Positions 25,927 to 35,453 of a stretch of DNA of 39,986 nt are shown piece by piece; position 1 is the stretch's first letter; the number at the start of each line of letters is the position of its first letter. The stretch is from an uncultured Planctomycetota bacterium. GTDB lineage: Bacteria; Planctomycetota; Planctomycetia; Pirellulales; Thermoguttaceae. The position numbers were made by a program, and so were the translations under genes. The stretch covers positions 1 to 39,986 of the forward strand of contig CADBTE010000237.1 in NCBI GenBank assembly GCA_902797455.1, read 5' to 3'. The notes under the pieces are model-generated. The model saw only the letters and a program-made list of their open reading frames with translations. It searched no databases and was not told the DNA's origin.

Positions 25927-25955
25927 AGTGTAATGACTTTATGAAATCTTTTCAA
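25927..25955 (-). promoter_or_regulatory. Promoter of the VCBS protein/HprK/S26/PqqD operon
   Basis: On the minus strand TTGAAA (plus 25950-25955), 17 bp, TACACT (plus 25927-25932). The leader is about 85 nt. No other good promoter is seen in the operon's short gaps. Confidence 0.55.
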
Positions 25956-26033
25956 GGGATCAGCCCGGGAACGGAAAAAAACACCCCAAAGCGGGAGTGA
26001 GTCCCGGCCGCCCTCGCGGGCGCTTTTTTCAAG

Positions 26034-26077
26034 AAAAAGCCCCGTCGGATTCTACCAAGGATCTGATGGGGCTTTTT
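26034..26077. terminator. Bidirectional terminator after the giant VCBS/metalloprotease gene
   Basis: AAAAAGCCCC (26034-26043) pairs with GGGGCTTTTT (26068-26077), and the stem continues inward with mismatches. T-runs on both strands permit termination in both directions. A second small stem with a plus-strand T-run (CGCCC 26009-26013 / GGGCG 26018-26022, T 26024-26029) lies just beyond. It separates the two large minus-strand transcription units. Confidence 0.78.
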
Positions 26078-26132
26078 GCTTTCGATCCGGGCGGGGCGGA
26101 CCGCCGCCGGGGAGAGGTGGGCTTCTCAGAAC

Positions 26133-29100
26133 CTAGAGAAGATCCTCCTCCAGACCATCCCCGGCAAAGAACCCTTCCTCGTCGCTTTGACTTTCGGAAC
26201 CTTCACCCAAGGCAAAGTCGTACTCGTCATCCGACTCGACGATCTGGCTAAAGGACTGTGCCGCCATGAGTTCGTCGACCGCGGCGCTGTGCCGCGCCTC
26301 CAGCGCCGACTCGTCGTACCGGCGGAGATTGCCGATCGCCAATCCCGAATCGGCCAGCGATTGGGCCAAACGGGTATCGAGGAAATAGACCGAATGATCC
26401 TCCGACGCGGCGGCCGGCCCCACTTCGATCTTCGAAGCGGCCATCGCCTCGCAAAGCGGTGTGTCGACACAGATCGCCGTCATCGAATTGACTGCCCCGG
26501 CGGTCGACCCCCCAGCGTCTCCACCGGTCAGAGTATCGAGAATCGCCCGTGCCGCGGCGATATCCTGCTCGGTCAGTTCCTTGCGCTGACCAACCTCCAC
26601 CCCGTAGTACATCACATCGGCGATATCGTCGGAGTGCCCCTCGGCGTTGAGGTAATCGAAAGTGGTCATCACCGTCATATAGGCGGCACTGGTCGGATCG
26701 AATCCGTAGAAGTGCCCCAGCTCGTGGAGGATCACCGTGTAGAGATCGTACCGCGAAGCGTCGACAGGATCACTGAGCTGCGAATACCAGAGTTTCCCGG
26801 CCGCGTCGTCATCGATGTAGATGATGCCGCTCTTGATCACCCCGTTGACATCGACCTGCGTGACCTGCGCCTGGGCCAGCGTCTCGGAATCGGCAAAGTC
26901 TTTCACCGCCAGCGTCACCGAGACGGACTCATCCAAACCGAGCGCCTCAACCCACGCCTGGTTGGCCGCGTCGTAGACGGTGCCGACCAGAGCGATCTGA
27001 TCGGTGCTGAGCGTCGTCCCGACATAGCGCTGCGTGAAGGTCTCGGGAAGAAGGATCGTGCGATTCCCCGAGACGACATCTTCCTTGGTCGCTCCGTAGA
27101 GACTCAGGAAGTAAAGGAGGTCGGCATCGTCAATCGATCCGTCGCGGTCATAATCGGAACCGACTTTGTAAGAATTGCCGGCAATACCGTGGCCGTACGC
27201 GACGAGGAATTTCGCCAGGTCGGCGTCGGTAATCGCGCCGTCGTCATCGGTATCGTAAGGATTCGCCCACAGCTCGACGGTCTGCTTCAGACCAACGCTC
27301 ACCTCGGTATTTCCCGAGAGGGTATAGAGGTCCGCCGCGGTGAGCTCCCAAGACAGGGCGATCGGATCGGCCGTGGCGCTCCAAGCGACGGTGTCCCCTT
27401 CACCTGACTGCCACGCCACCCGGGCCAGGAGAACCAGTCCCGTGCCCGCGATCCCACCGTCGGCCGCCAAGGCGCTGACGGTAATCAGGCCGTTGTCGGC
27501 ATCGATCGAGTAAAGACCATCGCTGAACATCGAGCCGAACTCGACACTCGCCGCGGTAAAGTACCCCGGGGTGTAGGAGAACTGCGCCGAGGCCCCCAGG
27601 TAGGTCTCCAGCTCAGAGGCCTTAACCCAGATCTCGGTGAAGTGGGACTGCCACTCGTGGAGGTACTCGGTGTTGCTTACCAGGGTACTGTCGACACGGC
27701 TTTCGTCGGTGGCCTGAGCCACCGTACGGAGATAGACGCCATTGTCGGCAATCACCTCGATCCCGCTTAAACCGACCACGCGCTGCGGCACGACCACCCC
27801 CTGATTGAGGCGGATCTGCGTATCGTTGAGCTTGGTATCGAGCGTCTCCCCCCTGGGAACAAGGTTCAAGCCCTCTTTAAAGGGGGTGATATTCTGAGAC
27901 GGATACTGCTTGGTCACCGCGCCGATGGTGATCGAGTGATCGGCCATGCACTTCGTCCCGCTCTGGCTGGTCGCCGCCTTGACGACCACCTTCATACGGC
28001 ACACGAGGTAGGCCTGGGAACCGTCCTTCACGTTAAAACCGCCCGTACTGGAGAGCGAAACATCACGCAGACGCGCTCCCAGGTCGTAGTCTTCCGCGCC
28101 ATTGACGTTGATCTGGCCGTCGTCGTACATGTCGCTGTGCATGCCGAAGATCGGATTAACGCCGATCAATCCAGTCTCATCCTCATCCCAGATATGAATC
28201 GACTCAATGTTCGAGGAGTTGTGATTCAGCTGGAAAGAAACCATCGTCAGTCTGAAGTCTTCCCCACTGAATTTCCCGTTGGTATCACGGAACCAGACCT
28301 CGAGGTAGTACCAGTAGTTATCGTTAACCGCGTCGTAGTTTCCGAGGGTATCGACGTCCGTCGTCTCAAGCTTTTCGTAGTCCGCCGTTCTCCCGTTGAG
28401 GTTCGCCGTCGTCGCCGTATTCGTCCCGTAGAGGATCAGATTCGCCGTGCACTGCTCCTCGTCGGCCAGTTTGACCTGGAACAGATTCGAGGAAACCGAA
28501 TTGGTCCCGTCACTGACGGTGATCTTGGCATAGACCGGGGCGGTATTGAGCGTCGAGGCGTAATCGGCGGTCTTCAGCTCGATACTGGTATTGCCGCTGG
28601 AGTCGGTCACCATTCGATACTGTCCGACAAAGTGGGCGGCGCCATCGTTCCAACTGACGTCGGTCCACTCGGTCGCGTAGGCCAAATCGGCAAGTTTGCT
28701 CACCCCCTGCGAGGTGGAATAGATAGCCGCCGTCGTGTTCTCGGCTATGTAGGCGCCAGTGAAATGGCCGGAGAGCGGGAGCGTCAAAATACCGTCGTAG
28801 GATCCGTCGGCGTAGGCGAAGTGGGTCGTCTGCACGGTGTAGGCGGTGACAAACCGAGGCGCTTCATACCAACCTTCCACGGCCACAGCGGCTGTCGCGG
28901 CATCGGAATCAAGACCGTGAGTGTCGGCGACGGTGAAGTTCACCGCGAGAGAAACGGTTGAACCGATCGCCAGCTTCGGGAAGAGCGCGCGCAGCTTGGC
29001 GATATCGAAGACGACCGTCTTCGAATCGGTCAACGACCAGCAGTCGGCCGGCAGATCTTTGACCGTGCCGCCGTCCTCGTAGGTGATCGAGGAGACCGCC

Positions 29101-32100
29101 GCGGTTTGGGCATAGTCATCGATATCTGGGTCTTCCGCGCCGCTGGTCAGATCGAGCGCAGTCTGCGTACCGGCGGCCAGATCGACCGTTCCGGTGAGCG
29201 TTGTCGAGGCAACCGGGGCGTCGTTCTTCCCGACAACGGTGACCGTCAGGGTCTTGATTCCTTCTTTGACACTCGCGCCGGCGGAGTCTTTCACCAGGAA
29301 GGTGACCGGGATCGCGACGGTATCGTCCTGCGCCAGCTTTAAGAAATCGCTCGTCAGCGCGGCAAGATCGATACTCACCTCACCGGTGGAAGCGACCGAG
29401 ATCGCGCCGGGAGAAATCGTGAACGTATGCCCATAGGCCGTCACACTCGTCGGAACCGAGACATTGGCCACCGACAGCGCATTCCCATCAGGGTCGACCA
29501 CACCGTCGAGAATATTCAGGATATCTTTGTCGGTGTCGTACTTCACCGTCTGGTTGATCAGATTCACGTCGGCGGTATGGTCGTTCGCGCCGTACGGGGC
29601 GTCGTTGACACCGATAACGTTGAAGTCGTAAGCAATCGACTCGGTCACCGCGCCGGCCTTGTCACAAACGACGAACGAAATCGAATCGGCCGCGGTTTGA
29701 CCGGCCGGGAGGTTCGGAACCCTTTCGGCGCGCCCGGCGACGTTATAGCTGCACGAGGTGATCCCGCTGGCGTTTTTGACCAGCGTCAGCGTCGCGCCGG
29801 AGGCGAACGCCTGAGTGAACGTATTGCCCGACCATCCCGCGGTCTGGGCGGTAATCGTTGTCCCTTCGACGGTCACACTCTGGAAGTAGAGGGTAGTATC
29901 GTTCAAGTCGATATCCTCGGCGAACATCGCGGGGGTGATCGACACCGGTGCCGAAGCGGTTGATTCCTCGATATTGGCCGAACCGGTCGGGGCGTCGGCC
30001 TTTTTGGTCGGCGCTTCGTTTTTGCCCAGTACCGTCACGGTCAGTGACCTTTCGCCCTCGGCGACAACCAGTCCCTGATCATCGCTGATGGTAAATTTCA
30101 CCGCAATTTCTGCCGACTGACCAAGCCCAAGCTTCACGAAATCGCCGGTAAGCTTGTCGACATCGACCGAAACCGTCCCATCGGCGGCAACAGTGACCGC
30201 CCCCTCGGAGAGGGTGAACGTGGTTCCGTAGGCGGTGACCGTCGCGGGGACGATCCACGTCGTGCTCAGACTTCGACCTTCGGGATCGACAACGCCGTCG
30301 AAGATATTCAGCGTCGCCGAGCCGGTGTCGTACACCACCGCGCCGGTGGTCAGATCGACCGAGGCGGTATGGTCGGCCGCGCCGTAAGGAGCGTCGTTGA
30401 TACCGGTGATATTGACGGTGATGGGATTGTTCGTCGAGGGGACATCCCAGACGACACCGTCTGAGGTGTAGCCGTCGATCGTATAGTGGTAGGTCACGTG
30501 CAGCTCGGCCCCATCGGCGAGGAAGGAGAGGAACGTCCCGTCGTTGCTGAAGGTAAACATCTTCGACGCGCCGTCGACCGACGCGGCCTCGCTGAGCTGC
30601 TGGATAAACGCCGTGTACCGATCCGCCGTCCAGCCAAGATGATCCTTGATCTGCTCGCCGGTATAAGTTCCGGTCGAATCACTTAAGGCAACCGTATGAA
30701 CCGGAAGCTCGCCGAGCGTCTTGAAACGCACATCGGTAACAGTCGCGGTCGCCTTGTCGGGATCGATGAAGGTGTTTTCCGACAGATCCTTCGAAATGAG
30801 CGCGACATCTTCGGTGATCGCGGGCAGATCGATCGCGGCGGCCTCGACACCACTTTTGTCTTGAATGGTGAGATTGATCGTGTGATCCTGAACGTCGGCC
30901 TCACCGTCGAGATTCTCAGAGGTGAAGGCAAGAACATAGTCACCCGGAGGCAGAATCGGCGAGGGCCCCGTCACCGCGTCTTGTTTCACAAAGAGCGTCA
31001 CCTTGCCGCCGGTTGCCTCCATCTTGAAATACTGCGCCAGGTCAGTATCATCATTGGCCTTCGTGACAGTAAACTCGTACGCCTGGCGCCCGCTGCCGGG
31101 AAGCGCGTCACTGAAGAAACCGAGCCGCTCGGTCGCCGGAATCCACCCCTCGACCGCGGGAGACTTATTGGTGATCTTCAAGGTTGTCGGATTTTCGGGA
31201 TCCATCTCAAGCGGATCGAACCGGCCGACCACCTCGACGGCGGCGTCGGCGGTGTCCGAGGTCAGCCGGCCGTCGGAAACTTGGTAGGTGAAACCGACGA
31301 GGCGGGTGTCGCCTTTCGCCAGATCCCACTTCAGGGCATCGCCGGCGGCGGTGTAGATGAGGACCTGTTCCCCACCGACGATCGAGACGGTCAGATACCC
31401 GACATACTGATCGTTGTCATACAGATCGATCACCTGAGGATTGGTCTGCGTCGCGGTGACCGCGACATCGTTGATTTTGACCAGCGTGACCGGGTCCTTG
31501 AAATCAACATCGTTCGAATTGGCCCGCCAGTCGATCACGACAGAATCGCCGGCGTCGACCGAAACGGAGATATCCTGAGCGGTCGGCGCCTGGTTTGTCC
31601 CGGTGATCGTCACCTGGATATCTTCGATAGTCGTTCCCCCCTTGCCGTCACTGACTTGGAAGCTGTAAGCCAGCGTAGCGGTTACCGTCTCGGGGAGCGC
31701 CTTGAAAATCTCCGAGCCGGGCGTGAATACATACTCTTGCCGCGCGGCGTCCCAAGTCAGCCAGGTCGAGAAATCGGCCCCATCGACAATGGCCGCGATC
31801 CCCTCCGGGGCGTTCCCGCTGAAGACCACATCTTCGCCGGACGGACAGCTGTTAAGCGTATAGACCAGCTCGGAGGCCGGCGTATCGGCGTCGGTCACTT
31901 TCGAAGAGGCCGAAGCGGCCGTATCGACGTCGCTTAAGGCGATATCGACCGTGCCATGCGCCACCGGAGCGTCGTTGACACCGGTAATCATCACTGTCAC
32001 GTCGCCGCCGCGAAGCGTACCGGAAATCGCCTCGCCGTCGATCACCAAGTTAGTCAGCGAATAGCCGAACGACAGAGTCAGCGAGTCTCCCTCGGCGAGA

Positions 32101-35036
32101 TACTGCAGTATCTCGCTGGCGGCGGTATCGAGGCGGAAGAGGAAGTTGCCAGCGCTGTCGATCGTCGCGCACGAGAGAAGATGCGCTTTTTCGACATCGG
32201 TCAGGTCCGCGGCTCCCGCCCCCGCGACATCGTCTAACCTCAGCGTGGTCGAGAAATCGTACGAATCGACCGTCGCCACCTCGCCGCCGCTTTTTTGAGC
32301 GGTCACACTAACGATTTTAGTGGTCAGATCCACCGCCGCCTGATAGCCGGTCTCGGGAGTGTAAACCTGATCCTCGGTCAGTGTCCCCCCTTCGATCACC
32401 GCCGGGGTCACGGTAATCGTGTAACCGACGATCGACAGGGTGAAGGTCCTCTGTCCGGCATCATCAGCGTGGGCATCGGTGTCGGTATTGGCGTAATCGA
32501 AGGTCACCGTATAGTCGCCGTACCACTCGGCCGGAATCGTCGCCAGGGCGTCACGATTGACCTGGAGCTCGACCCAGCCGTCACGGCCGTAAACAGGATC
32601 GGCAAAGCGAAGAAGACTAGCCGCGTCGAGCGTATGCTCATCGTTTTTAATCTCCTTGACACAGAAGACATACGTCTGGCCGGCGTCACTGTGGAAGGTG
32701 ACCTTCCCATCCAGCGTCTTCCAGCCGGTCTCGGTCCCGAGGGCATTCACCTCTTGGTCCGGGATATCCACAAGCTGGAGCTTGTCGAAGGCGCCGACGT
32801 AGGTATAGCTGACCGCGGCACTGTTGGACATAGCACCGTGATTGTCGGCCATCTGATACTCAAGCCCGCCAAGCTCGATAGCTTCGGTCCCCCCCGCGGG
32901 TGTCGTCCAGCGGAGCTGCTCGCTGTAACCGTCGCTCAGCGTGTAGAGAAGCGCTTTGTTCGCGGTATCGAGCGTGTAGGTTCCGTAACCGGCGACCTCG
33001 ACCGAACTTTTGCCGGGGGCGAACTCTCCGGCCTCCCAGTCAATCACATAGGTCGTTCCGCCAATCGTCACCGCCGCCAGCGCGACGGTATCACTGTAGT
33101 CTATATCTTCGCCTCCGCAGGGAACAGCGAGCACGATCGCAGCGGCCGAGTCGGGGACGGCGGTATAGGTCTGGTCGATCGCCTCGGCGACAGGCGCTTG
33201 ATTCGTACCGGTGACAGTCACCGCGACAGTCTCTTCGGTTGTCGCGCCAAGCTTGTCGGTCACCGTGCAGGTATAGGTCAGGATGAACTTCGCCCCGATC
33301 GGAAGCTGTTTGAGGAAATCAACACCCTCAGGCACCTCGAAAACATACTCTCCCGAGGCACTGTCAAAAGTCAGCCACGAAGAAAAATCAGTCCCCACCG
33401 GGACGATAGCCTCGATCCCTTCCGGCGCGTCTTGGAAGGTCGGCGCGCCGACCGAATTCACCGCCGAGGAGAGGACATCACCGCGGTCGCGGTCGGTCGT
33501 GTTTGTTTTTTCGGCGGCGGAAACCGTGGTATCGATCAGCGCGATTTGAACACTGGCGTGGGCTTCCGGTGCGTCATTGACACCGAGAACGTTGAAATCC
33601 CAAGCGGCGGACTCCCCGCCGATATTGGTCATCGAGAACCAGACCGGATCGATGTCTCCCTCGGGAAGATTGACGGCTTTGTCCCACCGGCCGTTCATCC
33701 GATAGGTCATCGAGGTAATGCGGCCCTCGCCGTCGAGAACCAGGTCAACTATCGCGCCGGACGGCAGAACGATCGTGTCGGACGTCCCGTCCCAATCGGT
33801 CACGGAGTTTCCCTCGTAGATCGTCAGGGAGGTGATCGCGGCCCCGTCGCCAAAACTCCAAGCCGGGTCGTAGGTCGTCTCGTTCTTGGCGGTTTCTCGG
33901 GCGTTCCCGGCGATATACCGGACAAAGACGTCGGTCGGCGGCATCTCGTTGCCGGCGTTATCGGTCGCGGTGACCGTCATCGGGTAGTCGCCGTTGTTCA
34001 GTTCACCGGTGCGGTCATCGCGGAAGAAATCCTCAAACGAGACCGGCTGACCTTCAACAAAGACGCCGACGATATTGGTGATCCGTTGTCCTTCCGGTGT
34101 CGTACCGCCGTCTTCGAGCACCGCGTCATAGACGTCGTCGCCGACTTTCACCGTGGCAATGCCAACCCCCGTATCATCGATGACGGGGATATTGAATTCA
34201 GCCGGATCGTTGACCACCATCGGATTGTCCGGATCGGTCCACGCCGGATCGATCTCGGGGGCATCGCTGTCGTACTCAAGCTTGACGCTGGAAGTATCAC
34301 GGATGCCGAGCTTGATGAGCGACAGGTCATCACTGGTCATCACGCCATCCATATTGACGTCATAGACCGTGCTGTAGACATTGCTCCACTGGGAAATATC
34401 GACATCCTCGCCGAACATATGGCGATAGATATCGATCGAGGCGGGATTCCTCCCGCCGGAGAAATAGGCGTTCGTGTACGAGACGAATTTGAAGGTATCC
34501 TGGATCTCGAAATCGTCGATGACCCCATTGTGGTTGGCGCTTCCGGGGGTAAAGACCGAGCAAGTGAAGGCGCCGGTGAGTCCCTCATCCTTCCCCGAGA
34601 TGAAGAGCTTATATCCCTCTTCATTCGGCGTCACGCGAAGGATAACGAACGAGCTGTTCGTCCCACCGGCATCGGTCAGCATCCCGCTTTTGATGATCTG
34701 CCACCCGGTGACCTGGTCGTCGAGGGTGATCGCCGCCGGATCGAGCACGGACGGCTCGCCGGCTTTTCCGCTGACGACAACACCAACGAGAAGATCGTCC
34801 GTCCCCGCGGTCTGGCCGAAGGTCAGCTTCACTTCCGAGGGATTTCCGACATCCGAGACATAGCCGTACTCCACGTTGGCTTCCGGGGTATCGACAATAT
34901 CCCACCCATTGGGTGTCGCGGTGAGCAAATTCCGATCTTCCAGCGGCTCCATCTGCAATCCGCGCTCGCGAATCGGCCTCATCCGACCTTGCAGACGAGA
35001 GAAAATCCGTTCCTGAAGATACTTTTTCACACTCAT
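26133..35036 (-). CDS. Giant secreted VCBS/cadherin-like protein with dockerin and matrixin-like protease domain
   Basis: A protein of 2967 residues from the ATG at 35036, with AAGGAT seven bases upstream. A planctomycete-type signature (MEPLEDRNLLTA, 29-40) suggests export. A dockerin-like region lies at about 170-235 (DVNMDGVMTSDDLSL). Then come about nine VCBS/cadherin-type beta-sandwich modules, each joined by linkers of the GVNDAP/GTNQAP/GKNEAP type near residues 485, 609, 1018, 1144, 1542, 1669, 1807, 1934 and 2052 (the last is degenerate, EGWYEAP). Two more dockerin-like calcium loops lie at about 2590-2640 (DTDDDGAITDADL, DYDRDGSIDDADL). The C-terminus has HELGHFYGFD (2771-2780) and a Met-turn-like DVMYYG (Met2809), as in metzincin/matrixin enzymes, with Asp instead of His as the likely third zinc ligand. 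The end is acidic (DGLEEDLL). It is probably a very long adhesin-like surface protein with a protease module. Its transcript ends at 26034-26077. Confidence 0.85.
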   Translation of the reverse strand: MSVKKYLQERIFSRLQGRMRPIRERGLQMEPLEDRNLLTATPNGWDIVDTPEANVEYGYVSDVGNPSEVKLTFGQTAGTDDLLVGVVVSGKAGEPSVLDPAAITLDDQVTGWQIIKSGMLTDAGGTNSSFVILRVTPNEEGYKLFISGKDEGLTGAFTCSVFTPGSANHNGVIDDFEIQDTFKFVSYTNAYFSGGRNPASIDIYRHMFGEDVDISQWSNVYSTVYDVNMDGVMTSDDLSLIKLGIRDTSSVKLEYDSDAPEIDPAWTDPDNPMVVNDPAEFNIPVIDDTGVGIATVKVGDDVYDAVLEDGGTTPEGQRITNIVGVFVEGQPVSFEDFFRDDRTGELNNGDYPMTVTATDNAGNEMPPTDVFVRYIAGNARETAKNETTYDPAWSFGDGAAITSLTIYEGNSVTDWDGTSDTIVLPSGAIVDLVLDGEGRITSMTYRMNGRWDKAVNLPEGDIDPVWFSMTNIGGESAAWDFNVLGVNDAPEAHASVQIALIDTTVSAAEKTNTTDRDRGDVLSSAVNSVGAPTFQDAPEGIEAIVPVGTDFSSWLTFDSASGEYVFEVPEGVDFLKQLPIGAKFILTYTCTVTDKLGATTEETVAVTVTGTNQAPVAEAIDQTYTAVPDSAAAIVLAVPCGGEDIDYSDTVALAAVTIGGTTYVIDWEAGEFAPGKSSVEVAGYGTYTLDTANKALLYTLSDGYSEQLRWTTPAGGTEAIELGGLEYQMADNHGAMSNSAAVSYTYVGAFDKLQLVDIPDQEVNALGTETGWKTLDGKVTFHSDAGQTYVFCVKEIKNDEHTLDAASLLRFADPVYGRDGWVELQVNRDALATIPAEWYGDYTVTFDYANTDTDAHADDAGQRTFTLSIVGYTITVTPAVIEGGTLTEDQVYTPETGYQAAVDLTTKIVSVTAQKSGGEVATVDSYDFSTTLRLDDVAGAGAADLTDVEKAHLLSCATIDSAGNFLFRLDTAASEILQYLAEGDSLTLSFGYSLTNLVIDGEAISGTLRGGDVTVMITGVNDAPVAHGTVDIALSDVDTAASASSKVTDADTPASELVYTLNSCPSGEDVVFSGNAPEGIAAIVDGADFSTWLTWDAARQEYVFTPGSEIFKALPETVTATLAYSFQVSDGKGGTTIEDIQVTITGTNQAPTAQDISVSVDAGDSVVIDWRANSNDVDFKDPVTLVKINDVAVTATQTNPQVIDLYDNDQYVGYLTVSIVGGEQVLIYTAAGDALKWDLAKGDTRLVGFTYQVSDGRLTSDTADAAVEVVGRFDPLEMDPENPTTLKITNKSPAVEGWIPATERLGFFSDALPGSGRQAYEFTVTKANDDTDLAQYFKMEATGGKVTLFVKQDAVTGPSPILPPGDYVLAFTSENLDGEADVQDHTINLTIQDKSGVEAAAIDLPAITEDVALISKDLSENTFIDPDKATATVTDVRFKTLGELPVHTVALSDSTGTYTGEQIKDHLGWTADRYTAFIQQLSEAASVDGASKMFTFSNDGTFLSFLADGAELHVTYHYTIDGYTSDGVVWDVPSTNNPITVNITGINDAPYGAADHTASVDLTTGAVVYDTGSATLNIFDGVVDPEGRSLSTTWIVPATVTAYGTTFTLSEGAVTVAADGTVSVDVDKLTGDFVKLGLGQSAEIAVKFTISDDQGLVVAEGERSLTVTVLGKNEAPTKKADAPTGSANIEESTASAPVSITPAMFAEDIDLNDTTLYFQSVTVEGTTITAQTAGWSGNTFTQAFASGATLTLVKNASGITSCSYNVAGRAERVPNLPAGQTAADSISFVVCDKAGAVTESIAYDFNVIGVNDAPYGANDHTADVNLINQTVKYDTDKDILNILDGVVDPDGNALSVANVSVPTSVTAYGHTFTISPGAISVASTGEVSIDLAALTSDFLKLAQDDTVAIPVTFLVKDSAGASVKEGIKTLTVTVVGKNDAPVASTTLTGTVDLAAGTQTALDLTSGAEDPDIDDYAQTAAVSSITYEDGGTVKDLPADCWSLTDSKTVVFDIAKLRALFPKLAIGSTVSLAVNFTVADTHGLDSDAATAAVAVEGWYEAPRFVTAYTVQTTHFAYADGSYDGILTLPLSGHFTGAYIAENTTAAIYSTSQGVSKLADLAYATEWTDVSWNDGAAHFVGQYRMVTDSSGNTSIELKTADYASTLNTAPVYAKITVSDGTNSVSSNLFQVKLADEEQCTANLILYGTNTATTANLNGRTADYEKLETTDVDTLGNYDAVNDNYWYYLEVWFRDTNGKFSGEDFRLTMVSFQLNHNSSNIESIHIWDEDETGLIGVNPIFGMHSDMYDDGQINVNGAEDYDLGARLRDVSLSSTGGFNVKDGSQAYLVCRMKVVVKAATSQSGTKCMADHSITIGAVTKQYPSQNITPFKEGLNLVPRGETLDTKLNDTQIRLNQGVVVPQRVVGLSGIEVIADNGVYLRTVAQATDESRVDSTLVSNTEYLHEWQSHFTEIWVKASELETYLGASAQFSYTPGYFTAASVEFGSMFSDGLYSIDADNGLITVSALAADGGIAGTGLVLLARVAWQSGEGDTVAWSATADPIALSWELTAADLYTLSGNTEVSVGLKQTVELWANPYDTDDDGAITDADLAKFLVAYGHGIAGNSYKVGSDYDRDGSIDDADLLYFLSLYGATKEDVVSGNRTILLPETFTQRYVGTTLSTDQIALVGTVYDAANQAWVEALGLDESVSVTLAVKDFADSETLAQAQVTQVDVNGVIKSGIIYIDDDAAGKLWYSQLSDPVDASRYDLYTVILHELGHFYGFDPTSAAYMTVMTTFDYLNAEGHSDDIADVMYYGVEVGQRKELTEQDIAAARAILDTLTGGDAGGSTAGAVNSMTAICVDTPLCEAMAASKIEVGPAAASEDHSVYFLDTRLAQSLADSGLAIGNLRRYDESALEARHSAAVDELMAAQSFSQIVESDDEYDFALGEGSESQSDEEGFFAGDGLEEDLL
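29213..30410 (-). repeat. Duplicated VCBS-type modules within the giant protein gene
   Basis: Two modules of about 130 residues, separated by an unrelated-type module, are clearly paralogous. Residues about 1542-1669 (NDAPYGAADHTASVDLTTGA onward) and 1807-1934 (NDAPYGANDHTADVNL onward) share FDGVVDPEG/LDGVVDPDG, TVTAYGTTFTLSEGA/SVTAYGHTFTISPGA, and LTGDFVKLGLGQ/LTSDFLKLAQDD. The intervening module resembles one near residues 395-485. This indicates growth by internal duplication of module pairs. Confidence 0.75.
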
Positions 35037-35106
35037 GCTATCGATCCTTAACGCAAAGGGATGGAATACCCGGTGAGCCCAAACAACGGACAACGGCGCG
35101 AGGTCT

Positions 35107-35135
35107 ATTTTACCTATACTGCGCGCCCGGCGCAA
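35107..35135 (-). promoter_or_regulatory. Putative promoter of the giant VCBS/metalloprotease gene
   Basis: On the minus strand TTGCGC (plus 35130-35135), 17 bp, TAAAAT (plus 35107-35112). The leader is about 65 nt to the ATG at 35036. Confidence 0.52.
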
Positions 35136-35424
35136 CCTGCCGAGATATTACGCTTATTGTGCCTGCGTAACACCCCCGCACACGCCGAAAGAGACAAAAG
35201 CGTCCCCTTCGGTGCAAAGAATGCGCTTATCCCTATTTATCAACCATTTTCCCGACCGAACTAAAATCATTTTTTACAGTTGCCCTGTTTTTTTCATACC
35301 AACCTCCCCCACATAAAAAAATCGTTATATTCCGCCCCCCTCTCATAGACGCAGCCGCCGGCCGAAAAGTTCCTCGAAAGGCTGAAGAGGAGATTTCGGC
35401 GGCCGACGGCACAGGGCCGACGAG

Positions 35425-35453
35425 TTGATTATAACAGGCTCCCCTTTTATAAT
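35425..35453 (+). promoter_or_regulatory. Promoter of the isomerase/epimerase gene
   Basis: TTGATT (35425-35430), 17 bp, TATAAT (35448-35453). It is the closest match to a sigma-70-type promoter in the window. The leader is about 65 nt to the ATG at 35526. Confidence 0.6.

Noticed and set aside
32295..35051. 918-codon plus-strand open frame opposite the giant VCBS gene
   Set aside because: Antisense shadow of a well-supported repeat protein with no recognisable domain; the similar frames at 30696-31937, 27936-28961 and 26076-27407 are rejected for the same reason.
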